Of a DNA stretch of 64,000 nucleotides, positions 62,758 to 64,000 are shown piece by piece. Position 1 is the stretch's first letter, and each line of letters begins with the position of its first letter. The position numbers and the translations under genes were made by a program. The stretch is from Pseudoips prasinana (Eukaryota > Arthropoda > Insecta > Lepidoptera > Nolidae). The notes beneath the pieces are model-generated. The model saw nothing but the letters and a program-made list of their open reading frames with translations, searched no databases and was not told where the DNA came from. The DNA is taken from positions 26,560,893 to 26,624,892 of the forward strand of contig OX621251.1 in the NCBI GenBank assembly GCA_951640165.1, read 5' to 3'.

Positions 62758-63556
62758 TTCAATTTACATCAAATTACTAATCTAATAAAATGATTCAGGA
62801 AGATAAAATGTATCTAAGCTACCTTCGTAATACACGCTCGTCACCATCAACAAACAGAGTCATCATACAATTGACAATATGTCAGTAAATAGACTTAGCG
62901 CTTATGTTAATAAGACACTGTCAAGGTAAATTGTTTCAATCTACTGCATAGCTCTAAAAATATATTTTTCCCCTCCTTACACAGTGCGGCAGATGTTCAA
63001 CAGCTTTTTGCAAATTCATATTTTACGAGTTTTATAGGTAGATTGAGTTCCTGAAGAGGCATTCATCACTAATGGCCATTTTCCCGCACATAGGTAATAC
63101 TTTTTATGCTCCTAAATTTTAATCTTGACCGATGTATTATAATGTTAGTATAAAACACTCGGCAGTACGAATCCCGATTAAATTAACCACACTTTTTATC
63201 ATATTGTTTGTATTTTGAGTTTAGATTTACCTTTAGAAAATTAATATTAACCTTGAGAATGTAGGTATGTGAGTATGGCCAATAATGAAATTAAAAATAA
63301 ATGAAGTTTATAATAACAACTAGTGCTACTACCTTCTCAAATTGATCCATTCTGTTGATAATGTAATATGTATCATACGTATTACAGTACGTATACATAT
63401 GGTTACGTAATGGAATATTATTATTGATTTCACATCCGAATTGAAACCAGGCAAAGGTTTCAATTAGGTCTAATTTAGCTTATTGTTAAACAGATGTACT
63501 AGTTTCGGTTTGTGTCTTGATTCATTTCGTATTTAAATCTATGGTGCTATATAAAA
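62758..63556. other. AT-rich intron sequence
   Basis: No supported feature. Confidence 0.4.
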
Positions 63557-63741
63557 TCACACTAATATAATAAAGGTGAAAGTTTTTAAGTATGTAAGTG
63601 TGTATGTTTGTCACTCTTTCATGCAAAAACTACCGAACGGATTTTAATGAAATTTTGTAGAAATATATCTTATATATCCGAATTACACATAGGCTATAAT
63701 TAATAAAAATTTACGCGGGTAAAACCGCGCGGCACAGCTAG
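63557..63741 (+). mobile_element. Complete Helitron-like element (Lep1-type)
   Basis: TCACACTAATATAATAAAGG after A; 3' hairpin CGCGGGTAAAACCGCGCGGC, then ACAGCTAG before T. 185 bp. Confidence 0.74.
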
Positions 63742-63883
63742 TAATGCTATGGAGACTAACATGTTTTTTATTGTAATAAATAAATTATTTACAATGTGTA
63801 CAAAGCGTAATATAAATAATAGATGAGGCTAATGTCACTCTGTATTAAATGCCGAAGAATTACTTTGGTCTGCGTACACTTAC

Positions 63884-64000
63884 CTCCCTGACACATAGGG
63901 TCATTCCACAAGAAGCCGCAGCGGGGCGTGTCGGGTGGAGGGCCTCGGCGTCCACCCGGCCAATGGATAGCTTTGCCAGCCACCGGCTTGTAGCTGCTGT
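63884..64000 (-). CDS. Receptor guanylate cyclase, end of ectodomain (partial exon)
   Basis: Open from the window edge to a GTAAGT donor after CAGGGAG, leaving one base of a split codon. The peptide YKPVAGKAIHWPGG, then PPPDTPRCGFLWNDPMCQG matches the W-P-G-G ... P-P-P-D-x-P-x-C-G-F ... C motif just outside the membrane in receptor guanylate cyclases (known family hallmark). This is the hinge between the ligand-binding ectodomain and the membrane helix encoded at 49889-49973. The exon start and the rest of the ectodomain lie beyond base 64000. Confidence 0.9.

Overview
This looks like nuclear DNA of a moth or butterfly. It is AT-rich, intron-like and crowded with repeats I associate with Lepidoptera: Helitron-like elements starting TC and ending in a GC-rich hairpin plus CTAG, RTE elements ending in (ATG)n/(CAT)n, Zenon-like CR1, R1-clade fragments, and several tRNA- or 5S-derived SINEs. 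No bacterial-style operons are present. The one host gene I can support is a receptor-type (membrane) guanylate cyclase on the minus strand. Five exons are readable, running from the right edge leftward: end of the ectodomain (63884-64000, continuing off the window), transmembrane segment (49889-49973), juxtamembrane (44353-44479), start of the kinase-homology domain (29838-30008) and its continuation (22423-22599). All four junctions have GT/AG borders and matching codon phase. The catalytic cyclase domain is not visible and should lie beyond the left edge. Everything from about 22.6 kb to 63.9 kb is therefore intron of this gene, and everything to the left is probably its next intron. Layout: 0-0.6 kb R1-clade RT scrap and Helitrons; 0.9-5.6 kb an LTR retrotransposon with near-identical 303-bp LTRs but no recognisable pol; 5.9-7.2 kb Helitrons and a short RTE-derived retroposon; 7.5-12.6 kb an apparently intact two-ORF CR1 (esterase-type ORF1; endonuclease-RT ORF2); 12.6-21.3 kb a mosaic of SINEs, RTE tails and MITEs; 22.7-24.2 kb a decayed piggyBac-like element; 24.9-28.3 kb an RTE whose middle 2.5 kb is inverted; 28.9-43.1 kb MITEs, palindromes, 5S-derived SINEs and 5'-truncated LINEs; 43.8-51.6 kb LINE tails, MITEs, two exons and a 13-bp-TSD LINE insertion; 52.5-58.6 kb a young errantivirus-type endogenous retroelement with identical 285-bp LTRs, an intact env-like ORF, and a gag-pol ORF lacking reverse transcriptase and RNase H; 58.6-64 kb RTE scraps, SINEs, hairpins, a Helitron and the ectodomain exon. 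The most interesting signals are: (1) a SINE family whose head resembles 5S rRNA, about eight copies; (2) short RTE-derived retroposons made of the first ~200 bp plus the last ~60 bp of the resident RTE; (3) many near-perfect inverted duplications with tiny loops, three of them exactly 5 nt; (4) the young errantivirus with an in-frame polymerase deletion and a changed protease aspartate; (5) the inverted RTE. All positions and similarities were judged by eye, without database searches.
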